Assembly: GCF_964204645.1 (NCBI RefSeq)
Contig: NC_134025.1
Location: 31,278,001-31,342,000 of the forward strand
From: Tubulanus polymorphus
Lineage: Eukaryota; Nemertea; Palaeonemertea; Tubulaniformes; Tubulanidae
DNA length: 64,000 bases
Reading direction: 5' to 3'
In this document: positions 24,111-38,400 of the stretch, piece after piece
Position numbering within the stretch: the first letter of the stretch is position 1
How the letters are laid out: every line of letters begins with the position of its first letter
Notes under the pieces: generated by a model
What the model was told of the DNA's origin: nothing
Database searches by the model: none
What the model saw: the letters and a program-made list of their open reading frames with translations, nothing else
Translations under genes and position numbers: made by a program

Positions 24111-24454
24111 TACCTAATAATTGGCGGTAAGCTTTTATAACCTGATGGGTTTATACCAACCATTGCCGTTCATGAATTTATTCGATCATAAAACTAAACC
24201 ACAGATTACTGATTAAATTTGTATTTGAGTCGCAAGTTTTATTTCTAATTCAATTAAATTACCAGTTAACCATGATGATGAATTAAACAGTGTGTTCGAC
24301 TGTATTCAAAGGTTGTTTCAGAAATATCCGGGGTAATTTTTAAGTTCGATCAATTGCGTGTAAATGTAAAACATTGATGTATATAAAACGTTACAATGGA
24401 TGCTACAAACATTGTTTGTATGTAGATATTTTTTTTTCAGTGTTTAGAACATGA

Positions 24455-24612
24455 TAACAATGTAGCTACGTTACGTTATGTTACAATGTGATTATGTTAC
24501 GATGTAGCTATCTGTAATGTAGCTATATGTTACAATGCGAAGTGGTTATGTTACGTACATTGTAGCCACGTTACGATGTAGCCGCTATGTTACGTTGAGG
24601 CCGTGTTAGATT
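24455..24612. repeat. Degenerate GTTACGATGTAGC repeat
   Basis: Irregular copies of a ~12-25-bp motif built on TGTTACGATGTAGCTA. Confidence 0.7.
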
Positions 24613-24741
24613 GTGATGGGTCACAGACCTCAAAAATACTTTTGACTCGAAAATAAAATTGAAAGTTGTAACAATGTACAGACAGAAAAAATAGACTTAG
24701 TCTTTCTTCTTGTTTCGTTTCATTTTATGGATGTTCTGGGC

Positions 24742-24902
24742 GAGAGCTCCATCTAGAGGCAATGTTGAGAATCATTGGCCTGACTGCTATGACGAGTCCT
24801 CCTCCACATACGGCCAATGTTCACAATCGTTGGCCTTAGATAAACCTAATTGCTATGACTAGAGCTCCACCTAGAGACAATGTTGAGAATCATTGGCCTA
24901 TC
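24742..24902. repeat. Direct repeat, ~118-bp period
   Basis: AGAGCTCCATCTAGAGGCAA followed by TGTTGAGAATCATTGGCC occurs at 24742 and, with two changes, at about 24860. A shorter related GGCCAATGTTCACAATCGTT lies between. Confidence 0.75.
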
Positions 24903-25059
24903 TGTTGGACAGCCCTACTGCTGCGTGCATTGGTTACAGGTTTACAGGATGAACTGAAATAGCTCAACTACTCGACTGATCCCTTCTTTTGAATCTGTTT
25001 ATTAATGCTCTAGAAAAAATCTTTTTTGGAGAAAAGTAATTAAAACGCTGTGTACATGC

Positions 25060-25121
25060 AACATATTGGCCGTATACGACTTGGTTAGCTGCTTGACGGC
25101 CAATACGACGCATTGTGACGT
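25060..25121. mobile_element. Small palindromic element, copy 1
   Basis: CATATTGGCCGT and ACGGCCAATACGACG face each other, followed by TGTGACGT. The same ~57-bp structure occurs at 49145-49202. Confidence 0.65.
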
Positions 25122-26452
25122 CCAGTAGAATGCACTACCATAATATAGTGCCATCTAACGAACGAAATCGGAACTACATCTTTCGTCATCCTCTAAGGCG
25201 CAAAATTTAGAATTTTAGAAATCACTTTTTAAGCGAATGCAATTCATTCATCGTTTGATATCTGTACATTTTTACACTGATGATTTGAAACAGGAGCTTT
25301 ATCAGCTAAGCAACAGTCTGTGGGTTAAACCTAACTTCGAGTTGTCATTCTCAGTCAAACTCTAATTCAGAATTGTGGAATTCTAGATGCAGTATTTTTA
25401 CACTGTTGTTAGCATAAAGTACGTGGTTTACTACGAAAGCCTGAGTTTTACTACGAACTGCAGCGGAGGAATTCTCAGTATAAAACCACGGAGCTCTAAA
25501 TGGTTTTATGATGTAACGTTTTTTTAGATTGTGGTTCTGCTCCTCTTCGCCGGGTAATTCCTCACTGTTTGTAGTTAATCCTGATTCTGACATACCTCGA
25601 GCCGCCGCCTGCTCAGTCGAGAGGGGGATTTCTCCCTGAGATTCAGTAACATCTTGTTAGTGTTTTAACTAGACGAGAAAATATGCATCGTAGACACTCA
25701 AAACCACCAGCAACAGTTGAGCCTGATCCACACAGTCGAGTAGTTTTCTTCATGGTTCTAATATAACAGTGAAACTCAGTTCATTAATTTCATTTTCCAA
25801 AAAACTTATCAATCATTGATAAGAATCGATCAAAGCGGTCTCACACTTACTATGTGGCTGTTCTATTGGGACCAGTGATGACGAACCCATGTGGTCGACA
25901 AACCCAGTGATCCAGAATGTGATTGTCGTTTACGGTCGATCCTTCTGTTCGGATTGTGGCCGGGAATGCACCGCGAACCAACTGTTGTCCAGGAAAAAAA
26001 TATGCTTACTTAGATTCCTGGCCAATTTAATCCGGGCTCGAATGTTATTTTATCTGCGATGCGAATAAGTGAAGTTTGTTGTGATTGAACGGTCGAATTT
26101 AGCGGCCATATTGACAGGGACAATGACCGGTGAATGGTGGCCGGAATTAGCCATGTCACAGCTGAAGTAGCAGACGATCTGACAAACAAAACACTACTTA
26201 AAATGTGCGAGTGTTTTCATACAAAAACTAGTTCGGATTATCAATGTTTGACCAGTTTAATCCGTTAAAACTGACACTTATTTCGCGAAATATGATTAAT
26301 TCAAGATATGTATCTCACAAATGAGAAGAGGTCGCCTTCTCAGCTCCATCATAACCTAACTTGGTGTAGATTTCATTTTTTTCAAATGTCACATCGCTTG
26401 ACTATATGTACTATGCACTGATAGTTAGTAAGTGATGAAGTTGTCACCTCTC

Positions 26453-26735
26453 TGGTCGTGTCACCTTTCTGATTGTAAAATCATTATTTTATGTGACCAC
26501 AGTCAGTGAGGTTATGGTCAGTATGAGACGGCAAACAAACCTTACACAGACCACTCATGCGCGATCTATAGATTGACCAAATTGGTCAGTTTTGGGTTGT
26601 TCTGGTACAAACCAGTTTGTGGTGTGTACGACAAAGGTCACGTTATTGTTACGTGACGAAGGTAGCGGCTTCCCTTTATACCCGTCATGTACACGAGAAT
26701 CTCACAATGAAACAGCGACTAGAATGCAGTTTTTC
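26453..26735 (-). repeat. Dispersed repeat family A, copy 2
   Basis: Reverse-oriented copy of the 368-652 repeat with all its landmark blocks. It extends on the 5' side to a TTTCATTGTGAGATTCTC block shared with copy 1. Confidence 0.85.
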
Positions 26736-28000
26736 CTAGGATATTTGAGTCTGTACGTTGATTATTGATATAAATGACCAAAATGATACCGTTATTTCAA
26801 ATAGAAGCTTCATTTGATCGTTATATTAAACCTTAGAGTTTTCAGAAATCCACTGCAATTTGCCCGACGTGGATGTAGAAATTTTTTTCTGGAAAATGGT
26901 TTTTTTAATGGTTGCTATGGGAATAGCGTTACTGACGTACAATATGAATGCCGGCTGTGTACGCGAACCGGAAAAATAGAGTTACGTAACAACGACAATA
27001 AAAATGTTTACGTTTCGGTTTACCGGAAAATAACTTAATAACGTTGATGTTAAAAATACTGAGTTCAGCCGCAGCTTGAATGGAATAAACAGCGAGTTAG
27101 AAATATAACATCAGACAGGAACATGTAATTTACATCAGAATTGTAAACATTTAACATCACATTGTAAACAACGTTAGGGATTCATTACATTGTTAGTATT
27201 TATTACTTTAGGACAATCTTTAAGATTGAGTTTGTCTACAAAGTAACAAATGTAGACATTTTAAGATATTGTCTACAAGGTGTCTACAAAACAGACGCTT
27301 CATTTTACAGATATTTCTTACTTGGTAGACGAAACATTCTTTACTTTGTATTGTTTTTTAGTTTCATCTCTGATTCACATGCAATGTAGGCATTTTCAAA
27401 AGTGTCATCACTTTTGGAAAAACTTTTCGCAGCATCCATAGTGGATGAATTATCGTTTTTCGTTGTGGCTGTGTTTGGTTTGGAGATTGATGCTAGACTT
27501 CGTCACGCGATTAAAACTTTCAAGAATAATCAACAGATATCCACATACAATACGCACATATACATTTCTTAACAGATACAATTCTTTGTTCGTTTTTGAA
27601 GATACTAACAAAGCGGCGAATCGACGACAGATTAGTGCGTGACCTCTACGATTTCCGCAAGTAACAGATGGCGAATGTATGCACGATTATTTTAACAGTA
27701 AGAACGCTTTAAATTTCCAATTTAAAAAGAATTCACGACATCAGAGTCTAAAGCGTAACGTGACCCCGCGTGAAATGCGCGGTCATGGCAGTTATCAGCT
27801 TGATTAAACCCGTCACATACATGCTGTCATTCGCTTTCTCTACACGCGCATCCAATCTTTCAGACTGATTTTGCGGTTTTTTTTACGCTCGTCTCACATA
27901 TGTCTAAAATCTAAGAGGCTGGTTACCGAGCTGCAGACAACTCATCTCCTACTAGCTAGCTTTGTAACCTGAAATAATAACTAAATAGAAGTGTCATTCT

Positions 28001-28117
28001 TATATAAAGATCGCGGGAGCAATTAAATTGTTTTTACTGCGCAGCGTTTAGGGCGGACGATGTCTGGATCCTTGTCACTGTTGTCGCACGTGTTCACTTC
28101 TAAAGCTTTCGGTAAAA
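28001..28117 (+). promoter_or_regulatory. Possible TATA promoter with a short first exon
   Basis: TATATAAAG at 28001 lies 59 bp before an ATG at 28060. That frame reads MSGSLSLLSHVFTSKAF and then meets a donor-like G|GTAAAAA at 28112, with an in-frame stop two codons later if unspliced. No continuing exon was found, so this is speculative. Confidence 0.2.
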
Positions 28118-29173
28118 AATAGTTGTTTAAGTTTTTGAGACGATTGAAAGCCTCCTTCTCTTCGCGCACCCGGCCAAACAATAGTTTCGTATCTTCTTTA
28201 TCATCGAGTTGAATTTTGATACTCCTCAGCTGCTACCGAGCACAAAAGCTTGTGTTTCTTTCATATACTTCAATAACAATAACTATATTTTCTATTTGAA
28301 TCAATGATGAATTCATAAACTGATTTTAGAACGGTTTAAGCCTTTACGATAAGTATCGAAAAAATCCGTTCGCCTCATGAGCCGGTTATAAACATGCGCC
28401 GATCTGGGAATAGTACATTTACACGGATACCGATCAGAACAACATCATCTGATGAACTGAAGCGAGGAGTAATGAATGATTCGCTATAAATGCGAGTTTA
28501 TGGTTAGATTTAGAAAGTCTGAAGTCGCCAAGTAAAGACGATTTTACGTAATTTGCCCTCGAAAGATTACGCTGATTTAACATTGAGTTGTTGAGAAAAT
28601 CGTTAGCGTTTAGGATGGAATGGTTTTATGAGCGAGAGCAATTCCGCATTGAATATAGAAATATTTCATTCAGTTTGTGATAAGAGGAGTAATTGAGTGC
28701 GCAGTCTCCCTCAAGGCATATCACTCTTCATCTATCTCTATCTATCAATTCCTCGAAATATCCATCAATTATTGATCATAAATTTCTGGGAATCGAATTA
28801 AGATTTCCTCATACCACGTCACGACAAGAAACACACAGAAATTGTCAACAAGAAAAAAGATACGGAGAAAAAGACAAGAAAAGATAATGTACTTTAAATA
28901 AAGATATGGAGGAGTTGTTGATCTTCAGTGACTGTAAACCCGGGTCCACACCTGCCTGATCCAGTTTCACAGAAAATCTCTGCACTCTGGGAATCCAAAA
29001 TGTTTCCTTGTGGTTTGACAGTCGACGTTTCGAGTATTAAGGACTCTTTTTTTATTTTGTGCCCGGAGATAGTGTCTCATCATTACAACACGGGAATCAT
29101 GGTGATCTATATCTAAGTCTAGTGTGACGTAATGCAGAACCCTACGCGGCCTTGTACCACATAACGGTAGTGG

Positions 29174-29334
29174 GTCCTGTAGGGTGGGGTATGAAACACG
29201 GCCCCGGCCCCGGCCGCGGCCGCGGCCACACGTCTGGAACACGGTCCCGGCCGCGGCCGCACATGTCTTAAACACGGCCGCGGCCGCTCTTTTTTTTCGT
29301 TTAAATGGCCGTGTTTCAGACCCTACCGTCCTGT
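29174..29334. mobile_element. GC-rich MITE-like element with NotI-type core
   Basis: TIRs are roughly TAGGGT..TGAAACACGGCC on the left and GGCCGTGTTTCAGACCCTA on the right (a 5-bp indel separates them), flanked by GTCCTGT at 29174-29180 and 29328-29334. The core is a GGCCGCGGCC tandem array with several GCGGCCGC sites, in contrast with the AT-rich surroundings. Confidence 0.7.
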
Positions 29335-32300
29335 AATAAAACTCTATCAGTATCAAAACGCATTTCATTTCACCGTCTGACGTTCACTATTGATAGATAG
29401 TCCAATATCCGGTTCCGGAAATAAGGCTGCGCACTTGACTGATTTTTTCGCGCTGAAGTTAATTTTATAAACGATCGACGCTCTAAACTCTGTATAAAAC
29501 AAATACTGTGACGTGAGGTCTGGGGTTGACGTGAGTCCCGTCAACGAGGTCTGGAAGGCGACCTGCGTTAGACACTGCATCAGACACGAGTAACTCTCGT
29601 TCCCTCTCTCAGACTCTACATCGAAAAGAAAAAATACTATCCAGAATTTATTGTCATTTGACCTGAATAGAACTAGGTCTAGTCAGAATCAGAAACTTAG
29701 GAACCACCAGGTGTGGTAGTCGAATAGTGTTTATACTAAAAACAGGACATGAATTTTTAAGGAGTTTTTCAGTGAGATGCTGAATGACGTCAATGAACGA
29801 AATACCGGATTCACGCCGACTATACTCAGTTCCTCAGACTATTATGAGCTAAGTAACTGTCAAATCAACTGACCTGGCGCTCTTTTACCAATCCGATAAC
29901 ATCATTAAGACAAGTCTGGGCCAATTTTGGTTCTAACATCTAGCAACTTAATATGTCAAATTCGCCTAAAGTAATTAACATCAGATTGAGTGGATTTTGG
30001 TAAAAAATTCACACATGGAAAGATTTAACCGACCATTCAAAGCCCATTTTGGTTCTAACCAATCTAATAAGACCAGTCCCTGGTTCATGCCAGTAAAGCC
30101 TATTGTTTTTTTTCTGTATGTATCGCCAATCTGACAACTTCTGCCGCATCTTGAGATTTAGACTGCGCAACTGCCGGGACCTCTGATCTAACAACTTTAC
30201 CAGTGTAAGCTTATTTTACAGCTATAACTGATCTGGTCTAAAGTCTGTTGGATTTCTTTAACTGGCCCCTTGATAATGAACGAGACAGACGATACGAAAA
30301 TCTATCAGACGGATTTAGAGTAGCATCCTGATCCTCCTTCTCCCCCTGCCTCCCAGCAGCCGCAGCAGCCGCAGCAGCCGCAGCAGCAGTATCGATAAAA
30401 ATAATCAGTACTCTCTCAATTTGACTCAATTTTCCCAGGCACCATCTCCTCATAATCTAATATGCACAAATGCACGATAGGAGATATTAACAAACAGCAA
30501 AGCAAATAATGGATTACACAAAAACTTATACTAAATATTCCCAAGATGTGAGCAATAATTCCTCGTAGCAGTAAATCAACATAGAGCTTCAACGTTTGTC
30601 TATATTTGTCTATTTGGCGGTAATTGTATCGCAGATCATCTAAAGGCTGATTTTTCTGCTCATAAATACTGACAGTAGTATAAAGGCTGAAGAGTCCAAA
30701 GTCTGCAGTGTTAGCTCTTACAGCCATAAACATGAGTAGAGTCATTGACCGAGACAGTTACACTACCACGAGTTTCTCCGAGTTCCGTGTATTCCCTGTG
30801 AGGAAAACTCAATGGATCCATGATTCCACAATTCAGATAAACTCACAACATTACTGTGGAACTGAGTTCGGGATCTACTTCGGCACAATTCCTTAAATTT
30901 GACTCGAGCTGGATAATTTGAAAATAAGGCCTATTTCTAACTCACAACTATGGAACTGGATCCAATAAACTTTTTTGACTACCTTCTTTGAGCTATCTTT
31001 ATTTCGCTCCAACTTAAGCTTTTATGTACTTGGAGTATTTTGAGCCAGAAAATGAATCATATATGACATCTAAACGAATTTGTATCGTACATAGGAAAAG
31101 AAATGCCATATAGGCTCTCTGCATCAAACATCTAGATGAGTCACGTCAGGGACTAGACCCCTACCCGTAGCGCCACCTACACCTGACGGTGAATAAGCGT
31201 GTGATTCAAACGCTCAGCCACCGTCTGCGAACTGATGATCTATGACCATAAAACTGAAACTAATCTTTGTGACAACTGTGAATTTAACATCATTATTGAT
31301 AAAATATTCTAATCTTAACGATCAGGTTTATTACTAGACGTTATAGAGCAGGCACTTAAAGGTCCATATTTTATGGATAGTAAACATGACATGTGGTTTA
31401 GTATCTCACAGACAACTTCATTTTACAATTTTATGAATTAAGTGTTTTGTTCGAACAAAGATAAAAATGAGTTATAGAAAAATAGCTCGTTGTGCGAAGC
31501 GATGTTATCTCAGAAATTGAGCAGATAGGCCGCTTTACACGACGATGGCGTGGCATTAATTCATAGAATTGCCTGAATGAATTAAATCTTTTGTTTGAAT
31601 AAAAAAATTTAAGCCAAAAATTAGCCGCAAACTCATACGAAACTGCAGTCCATCATGTGACATCATCCGTGTGTAGTGTGGACATTACTGCAGACACCAG
31701 GATCCGCTTTCAAAAATATACAATAAAATTGTCAAAAAGCGACATCTGTTTCTAGGCGACCACTTGAAATTAACTGCCGGCGGCGATTGTTGGATTAAAA
31801 CACAGTGAAAAGACGGCACTTTCTTTGAGCTGTAAAGGATGTGACCACTCCTCCTCCCTCCTGCCAGATCATCCCAGTTATAGCCTCGCAGTGTCAGACG
31901 CCGCCGCCGCAGATTCATCACTATTTGAATCTTTATTGTTTTTGTGGTAGAGATATGTATTTATATATGTGTTTAGTTAGCGCTACAGGCGTTTTATCTT
32001 TATTCTAACCAAATCCCATCTGTGCTCCGAGAACCAAGGCTTAAAACACTCCCATTCATTGTTTTATTTTCTAAATCCGGCGGCATTTTGAATCTTTATT
32101 GTTTTTTAAATTGGTTTTTTGAATTAAGCCACGGAGAGATCGACGCGCGGCGGCAGCGGCATAATCTGACGTGTCGGTCTCGACAAAAAATGAAAATCGT
32201 AAATTCGTGATTTTATGGCATCGAACCCGGGTTAAAGCACATTTATCCAGCCGCATCATGTTTTACGGTTGCGCTTAGATTTTATATCAGAATCGTGAGC

Positions 32301-34944
32301 CCTGTATCGAGCTCTCCGTGTCAGGCTGTTTGTGTCATTAAATTTACAATGTTTGATGTTAATTGTAAATAAAGTAGGTTTTCTTGTAACCTGATTTGTG
32401 ATACTTCTGTTACTAACGAGGTTAATCATGCATGTGTAGGTCTCTACCACGTTAAAATGGGACTGGTGGTCCATATTCCAAATAATAAGTCTGGAAACAT
32501 CAGGATTGCCATCAGAGATCTGAACTAGAAATTCAAATACTGTAATTTATTAAAAACCATTTATCAGAAATCATATTTCAACGCTGTTATTTTCATGCAA
32601 AAGAATATCGTTTTAAAAAACCTTTGAGACGTAAATATCCTGAGAGCGGTCACGTGGCTGGTCACCTGGTGACTGACACGAGTCACGTGTTCAGTCACCT
32701 GGTGACCAATTCTCACGACCGCTGATTGAGAGCTGCAGACGATTCTCACGATGACGCAAAAACCGCATAAAAATCACAACATTAATTACGGCGCATGCAG
32801 CGACCATTAAACCAACTGTTCTTGTTAAATCGTGTGAATCACAGAGTGTAATATCGTCCCTGGAGAGAACCAGTCCTTAAATCGGCGGCAGTTTAGTAAT
32901 CTGTCTCCTAGGAGTGGGCGAGGACTTAAAAACACTGGTGAAATCGGCTTCATGGAAAAAAGCCTAATCTACATATTTCACACTCCGGAACTGGACTGAG
33001 TTTCACGTTCGGCTTTTAAGTCGAAGTATAAAACCACAAAGTTTTGAGTTTAGTCGCGTAATGAGAGAGTGATGGGTATAGAATATTATGGGCGTTTAGT
33101 ATTTGCAAGTTCCCCGGAGAATAAACCCGCAGATAAAACCACATCTGTCCAGGCTATTACACAATGCTAATTGTTCTGTGACAACATCCTTTATTCCAGT
33201 GCGATATGGAGACATTTAACTGGCCGGCCCACTCACCCTCCCAGTTTATAGTCGATCAATCAAAAACATCGTCTGAGCCCTTTGTATACTGACTGTATGG
33301 TTGTATACCACTAGAAATATCCTGTAACATATCCTTAGAAAAACCTGGGACACTACGATATGTTAACAATCACCAAACGCCACAAACCTGTATCTACCAC
33401 AAAACCCCTTACCCCCGATACTATATGATGTATTCTTCCGACAACTGCCCTTTACCTAATCCCGATACCCCCTGGAAAAATTGAATAGCATTCGAACTGC
33501 AAATGTTTGAGATGATCTTACACTGACTTAATGATTATAGAGATGTCTCTACTCAATGTAGAAAATGAAAGATGCAGAATGAACGAAGATCTATGTGAAA
33601 CTCACTGACTCAGAAATGACATATGTTTTTAAGTGTCGCGCTTTACAAAGATGCTATCGACAAAACTACATTGATCGTCTTTAAGGAAAAAATAATCGTG
33701 ATATTTCGTGTCTTGGCGACTGTTTGATATATCGTGTAAGATTTATGAGACGGTTTGATAGGATCTCACCACATTCATTCAGTTTCTCCTCATCAGGTTA
33801 TCTCGGACAGATGGCCCAAAAGGAATCATCCTAAATTCGCTGAATTTCGATTCATCATTTTTGTGGATGTCTTAGATTCGACAGGTGTTGTTTGTCTGTC
33901 CATCTGTTGGTCACATGTATTCCATCACATCCGGTCACGGATCAACCGAAAATTGATGTTAAATTCATACGAATGAATTCGAATCATAGATATACCCTTA
34001 ATTAAACCTCCAACTGTCTCTGTGAGGTCCCGTGTCCTTTTACTGAGCTGAGTCAATGGAAAATTTGTTCATTTTAAAATATCCTCAAGGCGTTTGAAGC
34101 GATCTGAAGATGGGAATTGTTGATCTGCCTAATTACGTTTTAAGCATCACGCTTATAACTTACAATGTATTATAACAATGTATTTACGATTTATATACAT
34201 TGGTACAATGCATGTAACAATGCTTCGACGATTTTGATCCGGTACATGGCAACCATTATACTTTCTCCAAATGACGGCCTGTTGACAAAATCGGACAGAG
34301 AAGAAACTGAGGGCGAAGTTCTACAGCGGTTTGATTTGACTCACAGTTTAAAACCTCATTGAAAATGAATTGATTTAACACAGAGTTTACTCTAACTGAC
34401 AGCTGTCTCCTTCGAGTTGTGAGTTGAAATTTTTGACCATTGAGAGTCAAAATATTGGAAAAAGTCACAGTTCCGCAGACTTAGTTAAGTCTGACTATAT
34501 TTGAATCCTAACCGATTTCGTCACATCGCTGGCTCTACGTAGAACTTATGGAACTAAGTCCCAGTTTTATAGACTGGTATCAACTTTAACTTTAGTTGTG
34601 GCCTCTGGGTTTGAATCGGGATCAGTCCATAAAAATCCTGCCCCAGAGTTGTATCATCGGAAGTTATGATAAAGACTATTGACCCAAGTCCAGTCTCTCA
34701 AGAGCTGATTGCAATTAAATTAGCTGTGGTCAAGTGGTCAGTTGGTCAGTTGATTGATAAACGGATGGATGGGAAGTCACAAGGGAGGCAATCATTTCTC
34801 CCAGAGTATCTAAGTTAATTATGAAAAACCGATTTATGTCAATGTTGCCCTGAAGGAGAGGGCAGTATTACCAGAGAAAAAAAACTGGTCACTAATTGCG
34901 ATGATCAGATAGCAGGACTCGGCGTCAGAATGCGTATTTCTCGA
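29335..34944. other. Gene-poor region, no recognised gene
   Basis: Small ORFs on both strands lack family motifs. It holds family B fragments at 29.9-30.1 kb (minus), a CAGCAGCCGCAGCAGC run at 30352-30390, a B-box-like GGGTTCGATGCC on the minus strand near 32225, and a partial arm of the TATAGACTGGTA fold-back family at about 34557-34650. Confidence 0.45.
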
Positions 34945-35218
34945 AAACTGCAGTTTCTTCGTCAGATTCTCGTGTACAGGACGGGTATAAAGTGAAGCCG
35001 CTACCTTCGTCACGTAACAATAACGTGACCTTTTGTCGTACAGGCCACAAACTGGTTTGTACCAGAACAATCCAAATCCGACCTATTTGGTCAATCTATA
35101 GATTGCGTATGAGCGGTCTGTGTAAGGTTTGTTTGCCGTCTCGATCTGATCATAATCTCACTGACTGTGGTCACATAACATGAGGATTACACAACCAGAC
35201 AGAGTGACACGACCACAA
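34945..35218 (+). repeat. Dispersed repeat family A, copy 3
   Basis: Same orientation and order of blocks as the copy at 368-652, ending GTGACACGACCACA. Confidence 0.85.
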
Positions 35219-35309
35219 TTTTGACAGGAACATTTGAAGTTTTCAATTCATAGCCAGAATTCACCCAAAACTGTGAAACTGGGTCCAGATCGTGATATTA
35301 AAAACTAAT

Positions 35310-35410
35310 TCGATGATGTCGTCATTTGGATAAGTCGTCATTACCAAATTGAGACCAAATTTGTACTTTCAATTCAGTTTACTAAGTGTCAGTCATCATT
35401 TGGATGATAG
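35310..35410 (+). repeat. Dispersed repeat family C copy
   Basis: GTCATTTGGATAAGTCGTCA, then an AAATTTGTACTTTCAATTCA block and AGTCATCATTTGGAT. Shares this order with 23950-24110. Confidence 0.65.
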
Positions 35411-38400
35411 GTCATTGTCCCAACATACTACAACTTAAGCATCAACTTCGTATAAATCATTTCAGTTTCCTAGGTGTATATAATTTGTTTGAAATCTGAC
35501 AATTTATTGAGCATCATTTAGTTTGTGGTATGTTTATTATTTGAGTGTTGTCTCTACGCGACGACGTACAATGTTGGATGTTTCAAATTCTTCGTCACAT
35601 TTCTACCCCGAGGCGGTCGCCATTGTGTTCAGAATTCGAATAAAAGACTTTCACTGATTTATATTGAATACAACAGGAAATCAACTCTTGAGATTTGAAG
35701 TCAGATTCTTCATTCAACCGTTCACTGAACTGCAGACTAAATTGAATAGAGAATCTTTAGTTAGAATTCAGGTCAAACTATAGTCTGTCAACTTCCGCCT
35801 AGAATCAATGGCGGATAGTTCTATAAATCAATATAACTTCTGACCCAATAAACACGGGTTCTCTTCATCACGGGCCCTCAAAATATGAAAATGTCTCCAT
35901 AGAACAACCGTAGATGAAATCAACTAACTCTAAATGGATATGATTAATTTCGATATATCTGTTCTATGATTAGTGATTCTACATCTTTTTAGAATTCAAT
36001 AGACCCTAAAATAATACAATTATCTATAATTGCATTGAAAAATAAAAACTTTGTATTGTTTGTTCGTTTGTTTACCTTGATTTATAAACATTGTTGGGAT
36101 CTTGATCTTCCAAAACTAACCACTTATGGATTGTTTAACCTGATGACGGGTATATATGACATCAGGCCTGCGCAAAGTTGATGGAAAGCGTGGAATCTGG
36201 TGTCGTAACCAGAAGTGCTAGAAAATGATCTTAACCCAACTCAAATAGAATATGTACAAATGATGTCATAGCATAGGTCCAGGGCCCAGTTCCAAAGTCG
36301 ATTCATAACTCTTTGATAAGTCGTCTTAGTTTTTAGATTGGTTATAGAACTAAAGACGATCACAGTTCAAGCCCTGACCTCAGAAAAGCCAAAAAGCTGC
36401 GTAACACTGGCAACTCACTACCAATGAGCTAGCTGATCAAACCATGACCACTGTCCACATCCTCGACTGACCACTGATGACCAGAACAAGAAAAACAACA
36501 GGTGGTCAAGTGGTCAAGTGGTCAATTGGTCATCGCTATTTCTGCTAATAATCTTAAGGGTTTGATCGTAGGTTCAGATTTCAATGAATTATTGGTTTCT
36601 TCGATTGTTTTCTTTGTAATAGAAAATTGGTTCATTCTTTCTGAATAATGTTTTCTTTTCTGGTTGTTAAAGATGTCATCAAAGCCCGGAGTCATGCAGC
36701 ATCTGCGTGGCATCTTTATTATAGTGCATCTCTATCCATCCGTGTGGAGGAAAACGAAATCAACTGAAGACAATTAAGTGCTTTCTTTTTCAAATATTAG
36801 AATAATTCGATAGATTTTTCACAATTCAAAATTCATTACGCTTGCTTTTTTTGATATTTCGAAAACGCTGGTTTCACATCGTCACTGCTCTTAATAATTG
36901 TCGCGACCGAAAAACACGGAAATTACCGGCAAAAATCTACATTTCATTTCCTTTAAAACGATGTATAAGTTCAGTTTGCCAGGCGAGGGATCGCAGCCGA
37001 GCTTATTGATATACAATGAAAACTTTTATTCCAAATTTATCTCAACAATGGGGACCTCGATTGACCGCCACAAAATGGCGCCTAGAGACTGGAAAATTTA
37101 CTATTTACAGAATTTACAGAATCTAAGTGACCTTGTCTTACTTTTTAAATGTCCAGACTGCATAAAAAGACATGTCGCGCTAGAGACGCCGAGGCTAAAT
37201 ATGGACTTCCTGACTCACTCTCTTCATTGCCAGACGACACTGTAATTATATAAAACACTCCTTAAAACTTCCCTTCACGACACAACAACAATACGTCACA
37301 ACACAAACTATATATAAATAAATCTTCGGTATAAAAAACATGAAGAGAGAGAGAAGAGTCTCCTTTAGTCATCGGTAAGATTTAAACACCAAAAAAACCA
37401 ACGCCCTCTAATTCGAGGGAACCATTCTAGGAGGGGCAGTTCATTCAAGTGGATTTGATTATCTCTCTCTCTCAATAATTTTTTTGTTCGTCTGTTTGCA
37501 ATAAATAAAATATCGCGAAGTTTTATGTTTCTGTCGCCCGAGAAAGCGATCTGAGAGTCAGTCTTTATATCTGTCATATTATCGCGTATATTTCGTAATT
37601 TTTACAACGGGTTTGGTGAAGATCTGTTAAACTGCAAGGATTTGTTTGTGGGCTAAAGCCATAATGGATCGCCTTTCGTTTCAGCAGCTCCCTGGTTGCA
37701 GTACCCTTATACCTCCTGGCTCTCACCCCCCCCCCTCTGGTTCAGATACCTCCATACAGCTGAGTGCATCCCTTACAGCTAAACAATCATCCTCCATATA
37801 TCTGAAAGTGTACAGGTTTGTGAACGCAAAAGACACCAGATTTTGGTCATTTCAGGTTAGTCGTGGGGGGCGCCATTCTCATTGATTCCTGGGTTACATT
37901 ACGCCAGATTAAGTCAGATAACTGTCCGAAATATTGTTTGCCCGAATGACCAGAATTAGTTGTGGTGACAATAGGCTGGTGGAGTCGTCCGCAATTATCG
38001 TGTTAGTCAAATCTTATTGTTGTCATTCATAAACTCGACAAGTTAACCAACCATAATCTAATCATCATAGTTTCCTAAATTCCAACTGATAGCCCGTGGT
38101 GCATCCATCTCGAATCTGAAAAGTTCTCGGGTATCAGTCCCTTAGCTCGTGGAACCATGTTGGACTTGAACAACCCCTGGGCTTTTGGATGTAAAGTATT
38201 TAAGGCCACCGATAGAATTGGGGCCCGACAGTCCCGGGCCGGCATGATAATTACATCATATCATTCTTTACCATCAAAGAAGGCCTGCAAGGCTTATATA
38301 TACAGACAGACTCTCAGACAGCCTCCTTTATTTCATTGACTCATCTTCCAAAAATGCTCAATTATAGGTTTTCAGATATAAGACTTATTGTACCAGATGT

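Larger units (their letters stand above)
25122..29170. other. Gene-poor region
   Basis: Short ORFs (for example 25351-25593 minus and 26814-27038 plus) match no family I recognise. The only promoter-like signal is TATATAAAG at 28001. The rest is AT-rich sequence with a family A repeat at 26.5 kb. Confidence 0.45.

Noticed and set aside
25351-25593. 80-codon ORF on the minus strand, beginning MSESGLTTNSEELPGEEE
   Set aside because: Looks mildly protein-like at its start, but there is no family match or splice support and its ATG falls in a donor-like GTATGTC.
36898-37245. 115-codon plus-strand ORF
   Set aside because: Starts at TTG, unrecognised, no splice context; even from its first ATG (36961) nothing supports it.
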